Shown here in pieces: positions 1 through 9,700 of a DNA stretch of 64,000 bases. How positions within the stretch are numbered: position 1 is the stretch's first letter; each line of letters begins with the position of its first letter. Source of the DNA: Falsiroseomonas sp051433195 (GTDB lineage: Bacteria > Pseudomonadota > Alphaproteobacteria > Acetobacterales > Acetobacteraceae); assembly GCF_051433195.1 (NCBI RefSeq), contig NZ_JBHMFT010000005.1:186001-250000 (forward strand). The letters run 5' to 3'. The notes beneath the pieces were generated by a model. The model was not told the DNA's origin. It saw only the letters and a program-made list of their open reading frames with translations, and ran no database searches. A program made the position numbers and the translations under genes.

Positions 1-692
1 CAGGCCTGGAGCAGGCGCAGCACGGCCTCCGGCGTCTCCATCGGCGGCAGGTGGGCGGCACCGGGGATGCGGGCGAGCCTGGCGCCGGGGATCAGCGCCG
101 CCATTTCCTCGGCGAGGTCCGGCGGGGTCAGGATGTCGTGCTCGCCGACCCCGACCAGGGTCGGGACGCGGATGGCGGGCAGATGCGGGCGGCTGTCGGG
201 GCGGGCGAGGATCGCGCGCTGCTGGCGCTGGAAGGCGTCGCGGCCGACGCGGTCCGCCATGGCGCGGACCTCATCGCCGAGCGGGCCGTCAATGCGGGAA
301 GGGTGCAGCAGTTGCGGCAGCAGGCGCGGGGTCACGCCGCGGAACTGGCCGGAGTTGGACAGCGACAGAAGGCCGCGGCGGCGGCGCGACTGTTCCGGCG
401 TATCGGCGCGGGCGGAGGTGTCCATCAGCGCCAGGCGGGCGATGCGGGCGGGGGCCCGGCGCAGGATCTCCAGCGCGACATAGCCGCCCATGGACAGGCC
501 GATCAGCGAGATGGGGGCCGCGGCCGGCACCGCATCCAGGGCGCGCGCGGCCATCGACGCGAGAGTGTCATCCTGCGTCAGGTCCGCGACGATGCAGCGC
601 GTGGTGGCGCCCAGCGCCTGCGTCTGGTCGCGCCAGAGGCGGGCATCGCAGAGCAGGCCGGGCAGCAGGAGCAGGACGGGCGGGGCTGGCAT
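1..692 (-). CDS. alpha/beta hydrolase, C-terminus cut by window edge
   Basis: About 230 codons are visible, starting at ATG 692-690 and running off the left edge with no stop. The sequence opens with a hydrophobic strand (VLLLLPGLLCDARLW), then carries the nucleophile elbow GLSMGGY around residues 64-70 (serine nucleophile). A late GEHDILTPP supplies the acid-loop aspartate and AAHLPPMETPE supplies the catalytic histidine. All three triad positions are therefore present and the protein is nearly complete at the cut. The fold is the alpha/beta hydrolase of the esterase/haloperoxidase/MhpC type; the substrate cannot be told. It is transcribed divergently from the helicase gene, with about 200 bp between them. 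Confidence 0.85.
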   Translation of the reverse strand, partial: MPAPPVLLLLPGLLCDARLWRDQTQALGATTRCIVADLTQDDTLASMAARALDAVPAAAPISLIGLSMGGYVALEILRRAPARIARLALMDTSARADTPEQSRRRRGLLSLSNSGQFRGVTPRLLPQLLHPSRIDGPLGDEVRAMADRVGRDAFQRQQRAILARPDSRPHLPAIRVPTLVGVGEHDILTPPDLAEEMAALIPGARLARIPGAAHLPPMETPEAVLRLLQA

Positions 693-898
693 GCGGTGGT
701 CCTATGGCCCGATCCGCGCGGCGTCCAGCGTCTTGCCTTGATTTCCGGGCCATTGCGGCGCATATGCGCTGCATCCCGCCCGGTTCCGCCAGGCGCCTTT
801 CGTTGCGCCAGTGGGGCGCCCCGCCGAGTACGTGTCCTGGCCCTGCCCGGATCCGCCCAGGTGGCGGGCAGGTCCGATCCAGCAGAGAACCATACACG

Positions 899-3049
899 TT
901 GAGCGATCATAGCGACGCGACCGCCCCGCGCGCGGCCGAGACAGACGAGACCAACGCCGCACGGGCCGAGGGTCCTGGCCAGGTGCCGGAGACGAAGACG
1001 GAGGCTGCCGCCGAGGCGGCGCCCGTCCGCAAGAAGCGCGCGCCCAGCGCGAAGACCCTCGCCGCGCGTGCGGCGAAGGCGGCCGCCGCCGCGGCCGTGG
1101 CCGAAGGCGCGCCGGTGACCGAGGCGGTCGCGGCAGCACAGGCGGAAATTCCGGCGGCCGAGGAGCCTGCGGTCGCAGCCGAGGCGGTTGTCGCGGCAGA
1201 GCCGGTCGCCGAGCCGGCGCCCGTCGCTGAGTCCGTCGGCGAGGCCGAACCGGCTGTCGCGCCGGCCCAAGCTGCGGCGGAAGCCGCGGAGGCGCCGGCC
1301 GAGCAGACGGAAGCGGAGGCCGATGCCGAGGCCGACGCGCAGGAGGAAGCCGAAAGCTGGGCCGCGGAGGAACCGCCGCGCACCACCTTCGCCGATCTCG
1401 GCCTGTCCGAGCCGATCCTGCAGGCGGTGACCGAATCCGGCTACCTGTACCCGACGCCGATCCAGGAACAGGCGATTCCGATCGTCCTGATGGGCCGGGA
1501 CGTGCTGGGCTGCGCGCAGACCGGCACCGGCAAGACCGCCGGCTTCACCCTGCCGATGCTGGACATCCTGGCGGGGTCCCGGGCCAAGGCGCGCATGCCG
1601 CGATCCTTGATCCTGGAGCCGACGCGGGAACTGGCGTTGCAGGTCGCCGAGAACTTCGTGAAGTACGGCAAGCACCTGAACCTGACGCACGCGCTGCTGA
1701 TCGGCGGCGAAAGCATGAACGACCAGCGCGACGTGCTCGAGAAGGGTGTCGACGTGCTGATCGCGACGCCGGGCCGGCTGCTCGACCTGTTCGACCGCGG
1801 GCGCATCCTGCTGGCCGACTGCAAGGTGCTGGTGATCGACGAGGCGGACCGGATGCTCGACATGGGGTTCATCCCCGATGTGGAGCGCATCGTGTCCATG
1901 CTGCCACGGATGCGGCAGACGCTTTTCTTCTCCGCCACCATGGCGCCGGAGATCCGGCGCCTGGCGGATGCCTTCCTGCAGAACCCGCGCGAGATCACGG
2001 TCTCGGCCCCCGCGACAGTCGCCAGCACGATCACCACCGGCCTGGTCTGGGTGCGGGACGCCGATAAGCGCGATGCACTTCGAAAACTGTTGAACAAGGA
2101 GGATGTGCAGAACGCGCTGATCTTCTGCAACCGCAAGATCGACGTCGACATCCTGTACAAGTCGCTGAAGCGGCATGGTTTCTCGGTCGGCGCGCTGCAT
2201 GGCGACCTGGAGCAGTCGATGCGTTTCGCGACGCTGAACCGCTTCAAGGCGAATGAGATCCAGTTGCTGGTGTGCAGCGACGTGGCGGCGCGCGGCCTCG
2301 ACATCGGCGGGTTGAGCCATGTGTTCAATTTCGACGTGCCGTTCCATGCGGAGGACTATGTCCACCGCATCGGCCGCACCGGCCGCGCCGGGCGCGAAGG
2401 CAAGGCGTATTCGCTGGCGGCGCCGGAGGATGCGAAATCCGTGGCCGCGATCGAACGCCTGACCGGCAAGCCGATCCCGCGCATGGAGATCGAGGGGCTG
2501 GAGCCGGTGACGGCGGCCGAAATCGAGGAAGGCGCCAAGGCCAAGCGCGGACGCGGCGGCCGGCCGGCCCCGGGCGGTGCACGCGAATCGGGCCGTGACG
2601 CCGGCCGTGGCCGTGGCGGACGGGACGAGCGGCCGCGCCGTGGCGCGGGCGACGGGCCGCGCCGGGACCGGCCGGAGCCGCGCCCCGAGGCACGGGCCGA
2701 AGCACGTCCGGCCGAGGAGGCGCCGCGGCCGGAGCGGGTGCGGGAGGATCGGCCGAGGCGCGATGCCCGTCCGCCACGCGACGACGTGCGCCCGCCGCGT
2801 GACGAGGCTCGGCCGCCGCGGGAAGATGCGCGTCCGCCGCGTGATGCCGCACCGCGTCGCGATGCGCGGCCGGAGCGTGAGGCACCGCAATCCTTCGAGG
2901 CGCGGCGGGAGGAGTTCCGGCGCGAGAAGCGGGAGGACCGCGAGGCCGGGCCCTCGCCGCGCGGCTTCGGCGACACGGTGCCCGCCTTCATGCTGCTGAG
3001 CGTGCCGAAGCCCCGGCGCGATCCGGGCTCGGACGCCGAGGCCGCCTGA
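899..3049 (+). CDS. DEAD-box ATP-dependent RNA helicase with long Ala/Glu N-extension and Arg-rich tail
   Basis: The 716-aa protein unwinds or remodels RNA using ATP. All core motifs are visible: AQTGTGKT (Walker A, from residue 206), PTRELA, DEAD at 314-317, SAT, ARGLDI and HRIGRTGR. About 160 residues of Ala/Glu/Val-rich low-complexity sequence precede the core. From about residue 548 the tail is rich in Arg, Gly and Pro with many RPPRDD/RPPRED-like units, typical of RNA-binding tails in cold-adapted or RNA-degradosome helicases. Start: the frame is open upstream to 704, but that stretch does not look like protein (C-, P- and R-rich); TTG at 899 opens MSDHSDATAP and is preferred, though its ribosome site is weak. 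RhlE-like assignment is possible but not certain. Confidence 0.9.
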   Translation: MSDHSDATAPRAAETDETNAARAEGPGQVPETKTEAAAEAAPVRKKRAPSAKTLAARAAKAAAAAAVAEGAPVTEAVAAAQAEIPAAEEPAVAAEAVVAAEPVAEPAPVAESVGEAEPAVAPAQAAAEAAEAPAEQTEAEADAEADAQEEAESWAAEEPPRTTFADLGLSEPILQAVTESGYLYPTPIQEQAIPIVLMGRDVLGCAQTGTGKTAGFTLPMLDILAGSRAKARMPRSLILEPTRELALQVAENFVKYGKHLNLTHALLIGGESMNDQRDVLEKGVDVLIATPGRLLDLFDRGRILLADCKVLVIDEADRMLDMGFIPDVERIVSMLPRMRQTLFFSATMAPEIRRLADAFLQNPREITVSAPATVASTITTGLVWVRDADKRDALRKLLNKEDVQNALIFCNRKIDVDILYKSLKRHGFSVGALHGDLEQSMRFATLNRFKANEIQLLVCSDVAARGLDIGGLSHVFNFDVPFHAEDYVHRIGRTGRAGREGKAYSLAAPEDAKSVAAIERLTGKPIPRMEIEGLEPVTAAEIEEGAKAKRGRGGRPAPGGARESGRDAGRGRGGRDERPRRGAGDGPRRDRPEPRPEARAEARPAEEAPRPERVREDRPRRDARPPRDDVRPPRDEARPPREDARPPRDAAPRRDARPEREAPQSFEARREEFRREKREDREAGPSPRGFGDTVPAFMLLSVPKPRRDPGSDAEAA

Positions 3050-3054
3050 TCCAA

Positions 3055-3081
3055 TTGGCTTGATTTGGTTGGCTTGATTTG
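3055..3081. repeat. 13-bp direct repeat just after the helicase stop
   Basis: TTGGCTTGATTTG occurs at 3055-3067 and again at 3069-3081, one base apart, directly after the helicase stop codon. It is AT-rich compared with its surroundings. No hairpin is obvious. It lies in the 172-bp gap before gcdH and could be part of that promoter or chance slippage. Confidence 0.6.
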
Positions 3082-3221
3082 ACGGTGGCGCGGTTGCCGG
3101 ATGGCGGGGGCCGCGCCAGATTGCGGGAACGGGGCCACCAGGCCCCGCGCTGTCGCGTTGATGTATTTCGGGCCCTTACCCTGGCTTTGCCGGATGCGAG
3201 GCTGCCCGCCAGGAGGAAGTC

Positions 3222-4481
3222 ATGAACGTCGTCACCCCGGTGCCTGCCAGCGCGGGCGCCCCCATCGAGGCCCAGGGGACTGCTCCCGGCACGGTCCGCA
3301 AGTCCAGCCAGTCCAGCTTCACCTGGGACGATCCGCTGCTGCTGGACCAGGTGCTGACGGAAGACGAGCGCATGATCCGCGATGCGGCGCGCGACTTCTG
3401 CCAGGAAAAGCTGATGCCACGCGTGCTCATGGCCAACCGGAACGAAAAGTTCGACCGGGAGATCATGAACGAGTTCGGCGAGATGGGTTTTCTCGGCGCG
3501 ACGCTCGAGGGCTATGGCTGCGCCGGTGTCTCCTATGTCTCCTACGGGCTGATGTCGCGGGAGGTTGAGCGGGTCGATTCCGGCTACCGCTCGGCTTTCA
3601 GCGTCCAGTCCTCCCTGGTGATGTACCCGATCCATGCCTTCGGGTCGGAGGAGCAGAAACAGAAGTTCCTGCCGAAGCTGCGCACCGGCGAATGGGTCGG
3701 CTGCTTCGGGCTGACCGAGCCGGATGCGGGCTCCGACCCGTCCTCGATGCGTACGCGCGCCAAGAAGGTGGATGGCGGCTACCTGGTCAACGGCTCCAAG
3801 ACATGGATCACCAACTCCCCGATCGCCGATGTGGCGGTGGTCTGGGCCAAGGATGACGAGGGCATCCTGCGCGGCTTCCTGCTCGAGCGCGGCATGAAGG
3901 GCCTGACCTTCCCGAAGATCGAGGGCAAGTTCTCGCTGCGCGCCAGCGTCACCGGCATGATCATGATGGACGAGGTCTTCGTCCCCGAGGAGAACAGGCT
4001 GCCGGGCGTGAAGTCCCTGGCCGGGCCCTTCTCCTGCCTCAACCGGGCCCGCTACGGCATCGCCTGGGGCGCGCTGGGCGCCGCCGAGTTCTGCTGGCAT
4101 GCCGCCCGCGACTACACGCTGCAGCGCAAGATGTTCGGCAGGCCGCTGGCGCAGACGCAGTTGGTGCAGAAGAAACTGGCCGACATGCAGACCGAGATCA
4201 CCCTCGGCCTGCACGCCGTGCTGCGCGTCGGGCGGCTGTTCGACGAGCACAAGATGGCGCCGGAGATGATCTCCCTGGTCAAGCGCAACAACTGCGGCAA
4301 GGCGCTGGATATCGCGCGCATGTCGCGGGACATGCATGGCGGCAACGGGATCGTCGACGAGTATCACGTGATCCGCCACGTCATGAACCTGGAGACGGTG
4401 AACACCTACGAGGGCACGCATGACGTGCATGCGCTGATCCTCGGGCGGGCGCAGACCGGGTTGAACGCCTTCGGGGGGTAA
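3222..4481 (+). CDS. gcdH: glutaryl-CoA dehydrogenase
   Basis: This 419-aa FAD enzyme oxidises and decarboxylates glutaryl-CoA to crotonyl-CoA in lysine, tryptophan and aromatic acid breakdown. The C-terminal TYEGTHDVHALILGRAQTG block is the signature of this member of the acyl-CoA dehydrogenase family; its Glu (about residue 397) is the catalytic base position. The FAD/substrate block GCFGLTEPDAGSDPSSM and ARYGIAWGALGAAEFC also match. Length is that of the family plus a short N-extension (about 40 residues) before the first helix. The start is fixed by a strong AGGAGG at 3211-3216 five bases before ATG. It stands alone, followed by a strong hairpin repeat. Confidence 0.95.
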   Translation: MNVVTPVPASAGAPIEAQGTAPGTVRKSSQSSFTWDDPLLLDQVLTEDERMIRDAARDFCQEKLMPRVLMANRNEKFDREIMNEFGEMGFLGATLEGYGCAGVSYVSYGLMSREVERVDSGYRSAFSVQSSLVMYPIHAFGSEEQKQKFLPKLRTGEWVGCFGLTEPDAGSDPSSMRTRAKKVDGGYLVNGSKTWITNSPIADVAVVWAKDDEGILRGFLLERGMKGLTFPKIEGKFSLRASVTGMIMMDEVFVPEENRLPGVKSLAGPFSCLNRARYGIAWGALGAAEFCWHAARDYTLQRKMFGRPLAQTQLVQKKLADMQTEITLGLHAVLRVGRLFDEHKMAPEMISLVKRNNCGKALDIARMSRDMHGGNGIVDEYHVIRHVMNLETVNTYEGTHDVHALILGRAQTGLNAFGG

Positions 4482-4526
4482 AGCCCCCCTCACCCAACCC
4501 TCTCCCCCCACGGGGGGAGAGGGCTT
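4482..4526. repeat. dispersed palindromic repeat, family A copy 1 (possible terminator)
   Basis: A 12-bp perfect stem (CCCTCTCCCCCC at 4498-4509 with GGGGGGAGAGGG at 4512-4523) follows a CCCCTCACCCAA lead. It lies right behind gcdH, so it may stop transcription, though no U-tract follows. Three more copies of the same lead-plus-stem occur in this window (21551, 30813, 63191). Confidence 0.8.
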
Positions 4527-4552
4527 ATGGTGGCGGCATCAGGAGAACCATG

Positions 4553-5521
4553 ATGCCGACACGTCGTGCGCTGGGCGCCGCTGCGCTCGCTTCCCTCGCC
4601 GCCCCTGCCGTGCACGCCCAGGCGCCCTGGCCCAGCCGGTCGGTGCGGATGCTGGTGGGGTTCGCGCCGGGTGGCTTCACGGACATCGTGGCGCGCGCGG
4701 TCGCGGAGCAGTACACCACGCTGCTCGGCCAGAATTTCGTGGTGGAGAACCGCTCCGGCGCGTCCGGTACCATCGCCGCCGATGCGGTGGCGAAGTCGCC
4801 GGCGGATGGGTCCGTGCTGCTGCTGGGCCATTCGACGCCGAATGCGGTCTCCGCCGCGCTGTTCAGCAACCTGCCCTTCGACCCGCTGCGCGACCTGACG
4901 GCGGTGGCCCAGATCGCGGTACATCCGCACCTGCTGGTGGTGCCGACGGCCTCCCCGCACCGGACCACCGAATCGCTGATCGCGGCGGCGCGGGTGCGGC
5001 CGGGAGCGGTGTCCTATTGCTCCGCCGGCATCGGCTCCGTCCACCACACCGCGTGTTCCATGCTGGCGCAGAAGGCGGGGGTGGAGTTCACCCATGTGCC
5101 CTATCGCGGCAGCGCGCCCGCCATGGCGGACCTGGTCGCCGGGCGCGTCGACATGACGATCGAGGGCATCAACACGGTCGGGCCGCTGATCGCCGATGGA
5201 AGGCTGCGGCCGCTGGCGGCGGGCACGCTGGCGCGGATCGCGGTGCTGCCGGATCTGACGACGCTGCAGGAACAGGGCTATGGCGACATCGACGCGGCCA
5301 GCTGGGTCGGCATCTTCGGGCCGGCCGGGCTGCCGGCGGAGATCGTGGCGACGCTCGGCCGGGCCTCCGACCAGGCGATGCTGGCGCCGGCCATGCAGCG
5401 CATCCTGACCAGCGGCGGGTCCATCCCGGCCAGCCGGCGCGGCGCCGAGTTCCGCGACTTCCTGGCGCTGGAGATCGAGCGCTACAAGGCGGTGCTGGGG
5501 GACGGCAAGGTCGCGCTGTAG
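4553..5521 (+). CDS. Bug/TctC-family tripartite tricarboxylate transporter substrate-binding protein
   Basis: This periplasmic solute receptor has about 322 aa. A signal peptide (MPTRRALGAA, hydrophobic core, AVHAQ cleavage) is followed by the family signature WPSRSVRMLVGFAPGGFTD, then VVENRSGASGTIA and THVPYRGSAPAMADL, the strands that clasp carboxylate ligands. Two adjacent ATGs (4550 and 4553) are possible; AGGAG at 4541-4545 sits seven bases from the second, which is chosen. No TctA/TctB membrane subunits are nearby, as is usual for the many orphan Bug proteins of such genomes. The ligand is unknown; proximity to gcdH hints at a dicarboxylate but proves nothing. Confidence 0.93.
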   Translation: MPTRRALGAAALASLAAPAVHAQAPWPSRSVRMLVGFAPGGFTDIVARAVAEQYTTLLGQNFVVENRSGASGTIAADAVAKSPADGSVLLLGHSTPNAVSAALFSNLPFDPLRDLTAVAQIAVHPHLLVVPTASPHRTTESLIAAARVRPGAVSYCSAGIGSVHHTACSMLAQKAGVEFTHVPYRGSAPAMADLVAGRVDMTIEGINTVGPLIADGRLRPLAAGTLARIAVLPDLTTLQEQGYGDIDAASWVGIFGPAGLPAEIVATLGRASDQAMLAPAMQRILTSGGSIPASRRGAEFRDFLALEIERYKAVLGDGKVAL

Positions 5522-5531
5522 GCCTGCCCCA

Positions 5532-6239
5532 TCAGGCCCGGACGGTGATCGCCGTGACGTTGTCCCGGGCGCCGTTGGCCAGGGCGAGGCGCAGAAGGTC
5601 CTCCGGCTGCTGTCCGGCTGCCAGCATGGCGGCGATCTCGGCTTCCGGGATCGCCTTGAACAGCCCGTCCGAGCACAGAAGAAACAGGTCGCCGGGGGCG
5701 ATGCGGGCGGAGACCTTGTCGAGTTCCAGCTCGCCCTCCGCGCCGATGGCGCGGGTGATGATGTTGGCCTGGGGGTGGCCCTCGGCGTCCGCTTCGGCGA
5801 GCAGGCCCTGGTCGACCAGGTCCTGCACCAGGCTGTGGTCGCGGGTCAGCCGGGTGAAGGCGCCCTGGCGCAGCAGGTAGATGCGGCTGTCGCCGGCCCA
5901 GAGCGCGGCGTAGTGCCCGCCACGCGCCAGCAGCACCACCAGCGTCGTCGCGATGATACGGCCCGGCCCGGCCTCCCGCGCCTGGCGTTGCAGGTCGGCA
6001 TGCACGGCGGTGATGCGCAGGCGCAGCTGTGCCAGCATCTCGGCGGCGGACAGGCCCGGTGGCAGGTCCTGCAATGCGGCGATGACGGCGGCGGAGGCGA
6101 CATCGCCGGCGCCATGGCCCCCTGCCCCATCGGCCACCGCCCATAATCCGATGTCGGGGCGGTCGATGAAGGCGTCCTCGTTCCGCGGGCGCACGGTGCC
6201 GGGGTGGGTCACGGCGAGGCTGGCCAGCAAGGCGTTCAT
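5532..6239 (-). CDS. pppA: PP2C-family Ser/Thr protein phosphatase of the T6SS (PppA-like)
   Basis: This 235-aa Mn/Mg-dependent phosphatase carries all PP2C metal motifs: NEDAF, ADGAGGHGAGDVAS, GDSRIYLLR, LCSDGLF and ARDNVTAI. In other T6SS loci PppA reverses PpkA phosphorylation of the FHA protein. Start: ATG 6239-6237 overlaps the tagF stop (ATGA), giving MNALLASLAVTHPG; the 27 upstream in-frame codons lie within tagF and are not used. It is last in the leftward operon vgrG-unknown-PAAR-tagH-tssK-tssL-tssM-tagF-pppA. The matching kinase lies some 33 kb away at the far end of the locus. Confidence 0.9.
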   Translation of the reverse strand: MNALLASLAVTHPGTVRPRNEDAFIDRPDIGLWAVADGAGGHGAGDVASAAVIAALQDLPPGLSAAEMLAQLRLRITAVHADLQRQAREAGPGRIIATTLVVLLARGGHYAALWAGDSRIYLLRQGAFTRLTRDHSLVQDLVDQGLLAEADAEGHPQANIITRAIGAEGELELDKVSARIAPGDLFLLCSDGLFKAIPEAEIAAMLAAGQQPEDLLRLALANGARDNVTAITVRA

Positions 6240-6739
6240 CCGCCGCCCTCCAGGAAGACACGGAACAGCGCGGGCGGCGGCAACGCGGCCAGCGGCCAGT
6301 GATGGTCGGGGGTGGTCCACCAGCCCTCAGGCGTGGCCTTTTCCTCGGCGAGCCAGGGCTCCGGCAGGGCGGCGGCAAGGCTGTCGGCGGTGTGGCCGGG
6401 GGTCGCGGCCGCCTCGTGCAGGCCAGCGAACCACGCCTCCGCCGGCGCAGCTGCGGCAGTCGTGGCAAGCGTCAGGGGGAAGCGGCGGCCGACCAGATCC
6501 TCGCTGGGCAGCAGCAGGCCGGCGACCGGGTCGGGGCCGCAGGCCAGGGCGGGCAGCCGGAAGCGCCAGGCGGGGGCGCTGGCCCAGGCCTCGGCGAAGC
6601 CATCCTCGCCCAGGGTTTCGCGGGCCTCGGCCATGCCGGATTGCAGCCAGGCATCCCAGGGCTGCACGAAGCTGTCCGGCAGCCGGCGGCGCAGGAAGTC
6701 GCCCTGCGTCGGCAGCTTGCCGTAGAAGCCGGTCGGCAT
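6236..6739 (-). CDS. tagF: T6SS-associated protein TagF (ImpM family)
   Basis: The 167-aa sequence matches the TagF/ImpM family: it opens with GFYGKLPTQGDFLRRRLP and has WDAWLQSGM, ASAPAWRFRLPAL and LVGRRFPLTL. TagF proteins act as post-translational brakes on T6SS assembly, by sequestering or antagonising the FHA protein in other systems. In Agrobacterium TagF and PppA are fused in one chain; here they are separate genes overlapping by the ATGA tetranucleotide, consistent with the same partnership. Its own start follows the tssM stop directly. Confidence 0.9.
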   Translation of the reverse strand: MPTGFYGKLPTQGDFLRRRLPDSFVQPWDAWLQSGMAEARETLGEDGFAEAWASAPAWRFRLPALACGPDPVAGLLLPSEDLVGRRFPLTLATTAAAAPAEAWFAGLHEAAATPGHTADSLAAALPEPWLAEEKATPEGWWTTPDHHWPLAALPPPALFRVFLEGGG

Positions 6740-6740
6740 C

Positions 6741-9700
6741 TCAAGGGGCCAGAGTCGGGCAGCGGAAATCCTGCAACTCGCGCAGTGCGAAGGGGTGCAC
6801 GATGGAGGAGGTGCGCAGCTCGAACTCCGCGCTGCGCTCCCCCTGCCGCAGCGTCAGGCGCAGGCGGTCGCTGGTGCGGGTGGCGAGCAGGCGGCCGGCG
6901 GCAACCAGGCGCATGGCGGCCCAGGCGCCGTCCGTGCCCAGCGGGCCGGCGGAACTGGGCGGGGTGAAGCTGAGGGTGATGCCGCCGCGCGCCGGCCAGG
7001 CCAAGGCGATGGGGCGCGTGGTGGCGCCTTCGCCAGCCAGGATGGTGCGGCTGCCCTCGGCCTCCAGCACCGCGGCGGTGGCGCCGGGATCGACGCCGAG
7101 CGGCACCAGTTCGAAACGCAGGCCCATGGCGGCGCCGGCCATGCCGGCGGGCCAGAAGGCGTCGCGGATGGCGGCGGCGCGCTGGAACTGCATCAGATCC
7201 GCGGGGCTGATCGGCGGCGTCAGGCCATCGGCAGCGACCAGGCGCCAGGGCCGCTGCGTGGTATCGACGAAGTTGCGCAGGTGCTGGGCGAAGAACTGGT
7301 CGAAGGTGCCGCCGGGGCCGAACAGGCGGACGAAATCGTCATAGGGCATGTCCGGCGCGTTGATGCTGCTGCGGAACGGGAAGCGGGTTTCCAGGCCGCG
7401 GCAGAACGGGCCGAGCGCGGCGCCACCGGCCGCCGCGATGGCGGCGCGGGCGCCGCCGCTGCGGGCGGTGGCGGTGGACAGCGCCAGGGTCTGCAACCAG
7501 CGGGACAGCGGTTCGGGCGCGCGCTGCGCCTCGGCGGCGAGGCGCTGGCCGGGGTCGAGGCCGGGGCTCGGCGGGATGACGGTGCCGGGGGGCGAGGACA
7601 CCACGCGCGCGACCTGGACATACAGCTCGTTCACGATGGCCAGGATGGCATCGAGCGGCTGGCCCGCGACCTCCCGCAGCGGCTTGAAGCGTTCCTCCAC
7701 GATGGTGGCGACCGGCGCGGCGGAGGAGGGTTGCAGGGCGGCGCCGACGGCGGCCGCGAGGCGGGAGGGCGCGGCGGCGGCGGCGGCCTGCTGCGCCGCG
7801 CCGGCCGCGGCGGCACCGGCGGCCCCGCCCGGGGGCTCCGGCGGCGTGCCGGGGGAAAGCTGGCGGGCGGCGCCGCGCAGCACGTCGCGCATCGGCGAAT
7901 TCGGCGCGCCGAGCAGGTTCAGCGCCTCCGCCGCCTGCGGCAGGCTGCGGAAGGGCGGCAGGACGAGATCGGTCAGCACGGCCTGCCAGGCGCGGGCGTA
8001 ATCCTCCGCGTAGAGGCGCAGCACGGCGGCTTCGAGCTGGCGCGGGTCGCCGGCCAGCGCGGTGGCGGCTTCCGGGCCGAGCACCCAGCTTTCCGAGGCG
8101 GCCTCGACGATCGCGCGCGGCAGTTGCGGCAGCAGCGCCTTGTGCAGCCCGTCCACGGTGAACAGGCCCGGCACCGCGACTTCCGCCAGGGGGCGGCCGG
8201 AGGCGGTGGTGAACCAGCGCTGCCCGGCGACGCCCATCGCCTCGCCCGGCTTCCAGGGCGCGACGTTCTGGGCGGCGGTGCGGAGCCGGGAGTAGATGCG
8301 TTCCGCCATCGGCAGGCGGGAGAAGATGCGGCGCGCGCTGTCCACCAGCGCGCCATCCAGCGGGTATTGCCGAAAATCATGTGCGAGCAGGGCTTCCAGG
8401 TGGCGGCCCAGCGCCGCGCGGGTCGGGGTGCCGACCGCGCCCGGGAAGGCCTGCTGCCAGTCCAGCCCCATCCATTCGGTCACCAGCGGCCGGTCCAGCG
8501 GGCCGGCGCGGCCGAGCATCAGGTAGATGCGGGTCGCCTCGTACAGGTATTCCGGCCGCTGCATCCCGGCGCGGATCTGGTTCTCCAGCCGCGCCAGCAG
8601 GCGGGGCAACAGGACGCGGTCCAGCGCGTGCTCGTAGGCGAGGCCACCAGCCTCGACCAGCTTGGCCTCCTGGCTCAGGCCGAGGCCCACGCCATCGGCG
8701 CGGGCGGCGGGCGGCAGGCCCGCGACGGCATCGAGGTAGGGGATGACCCGGACGAGTTCGTCCGTGGCGGCGATGCGGTCCAGCGGCAGGCCCTGTGCGG
8801 CCTGTTCGGCCTGGGCGAGGGCGGCGGCGAGGCGCTGGGTGCGGGCGTTCTCCGCATTGATGGCGGCGTAGCCCCAGGCGCCGCCGCCGATCAGCAGCAG
8901 CAGCGCGGCGGCCCAGGCGCCGGCCTGCACCAGGCGGCCGCGCTGCGCCTGGCCGCGGTCGCGGGCGGCCAGGCGGGCCTCGCCGAACACCACGTCGCGC
9001 AGCAGGCGGCCGAGGAAGTAGCTGCGGCCCTTCTGGCCCATGATGGCGGCGGGGCGGCGCGGGTCCAGGCCGAAGGCGCGGGACAGCGCGCCGGTCAGCC
9101 GGTCGATCGGCGTGCCTTCCTGGGTGCCGGAGGTGAAGTAGACGCCGCGCAGGAAGGGCGCCGGGTCCAGCTTCGAGCCCCCGAAGGCGGCGTTGGCGAA
9201 GGCCACCAGCGGCGCTTCCAGCGAGGCGAACTGCGCCGGGAAGCCACCGATGCGGGCGCGCTGTTCCGGGCCGCGCTCGGCCTGGAGGCGTTCCAGCAGG
9301 CGGTCCTGCAGGCGTTGCGTCAATGCGGCGAATTCGGCCGGCAGGCTGGCGGCATGGCCTTCCGGCCCGGCCTGCTCGGGGAAGGTGACACCCCAGACCT
9401 GGGCGCGGGCGGTCTTGTCGAGGTCGTCGAAGAATTCGGAGAAGCCGACGATCAGGTCGGCCTTGCTGACCACGAAATAGACCGGCAGGCGCTGGCCGAG
9501 CTTCTGCTCCAGCTCCCGGATGCGGCGGCGGACGGCCTGGGCGTGCTCCTCCCGCTGCGCGGCATCCAGGCGGCTGATCATGTCGGCGCCGAAGGCGACG
9601 ACCACGCCGTTCAACGGCTGCCTGGGGCGCTGGGTCTTCAGCAGGTCGAGAAAGCGTTCCCAGCCGGCGCGGTCCGCCTGGGCATCGGAATCCTGGGTGG

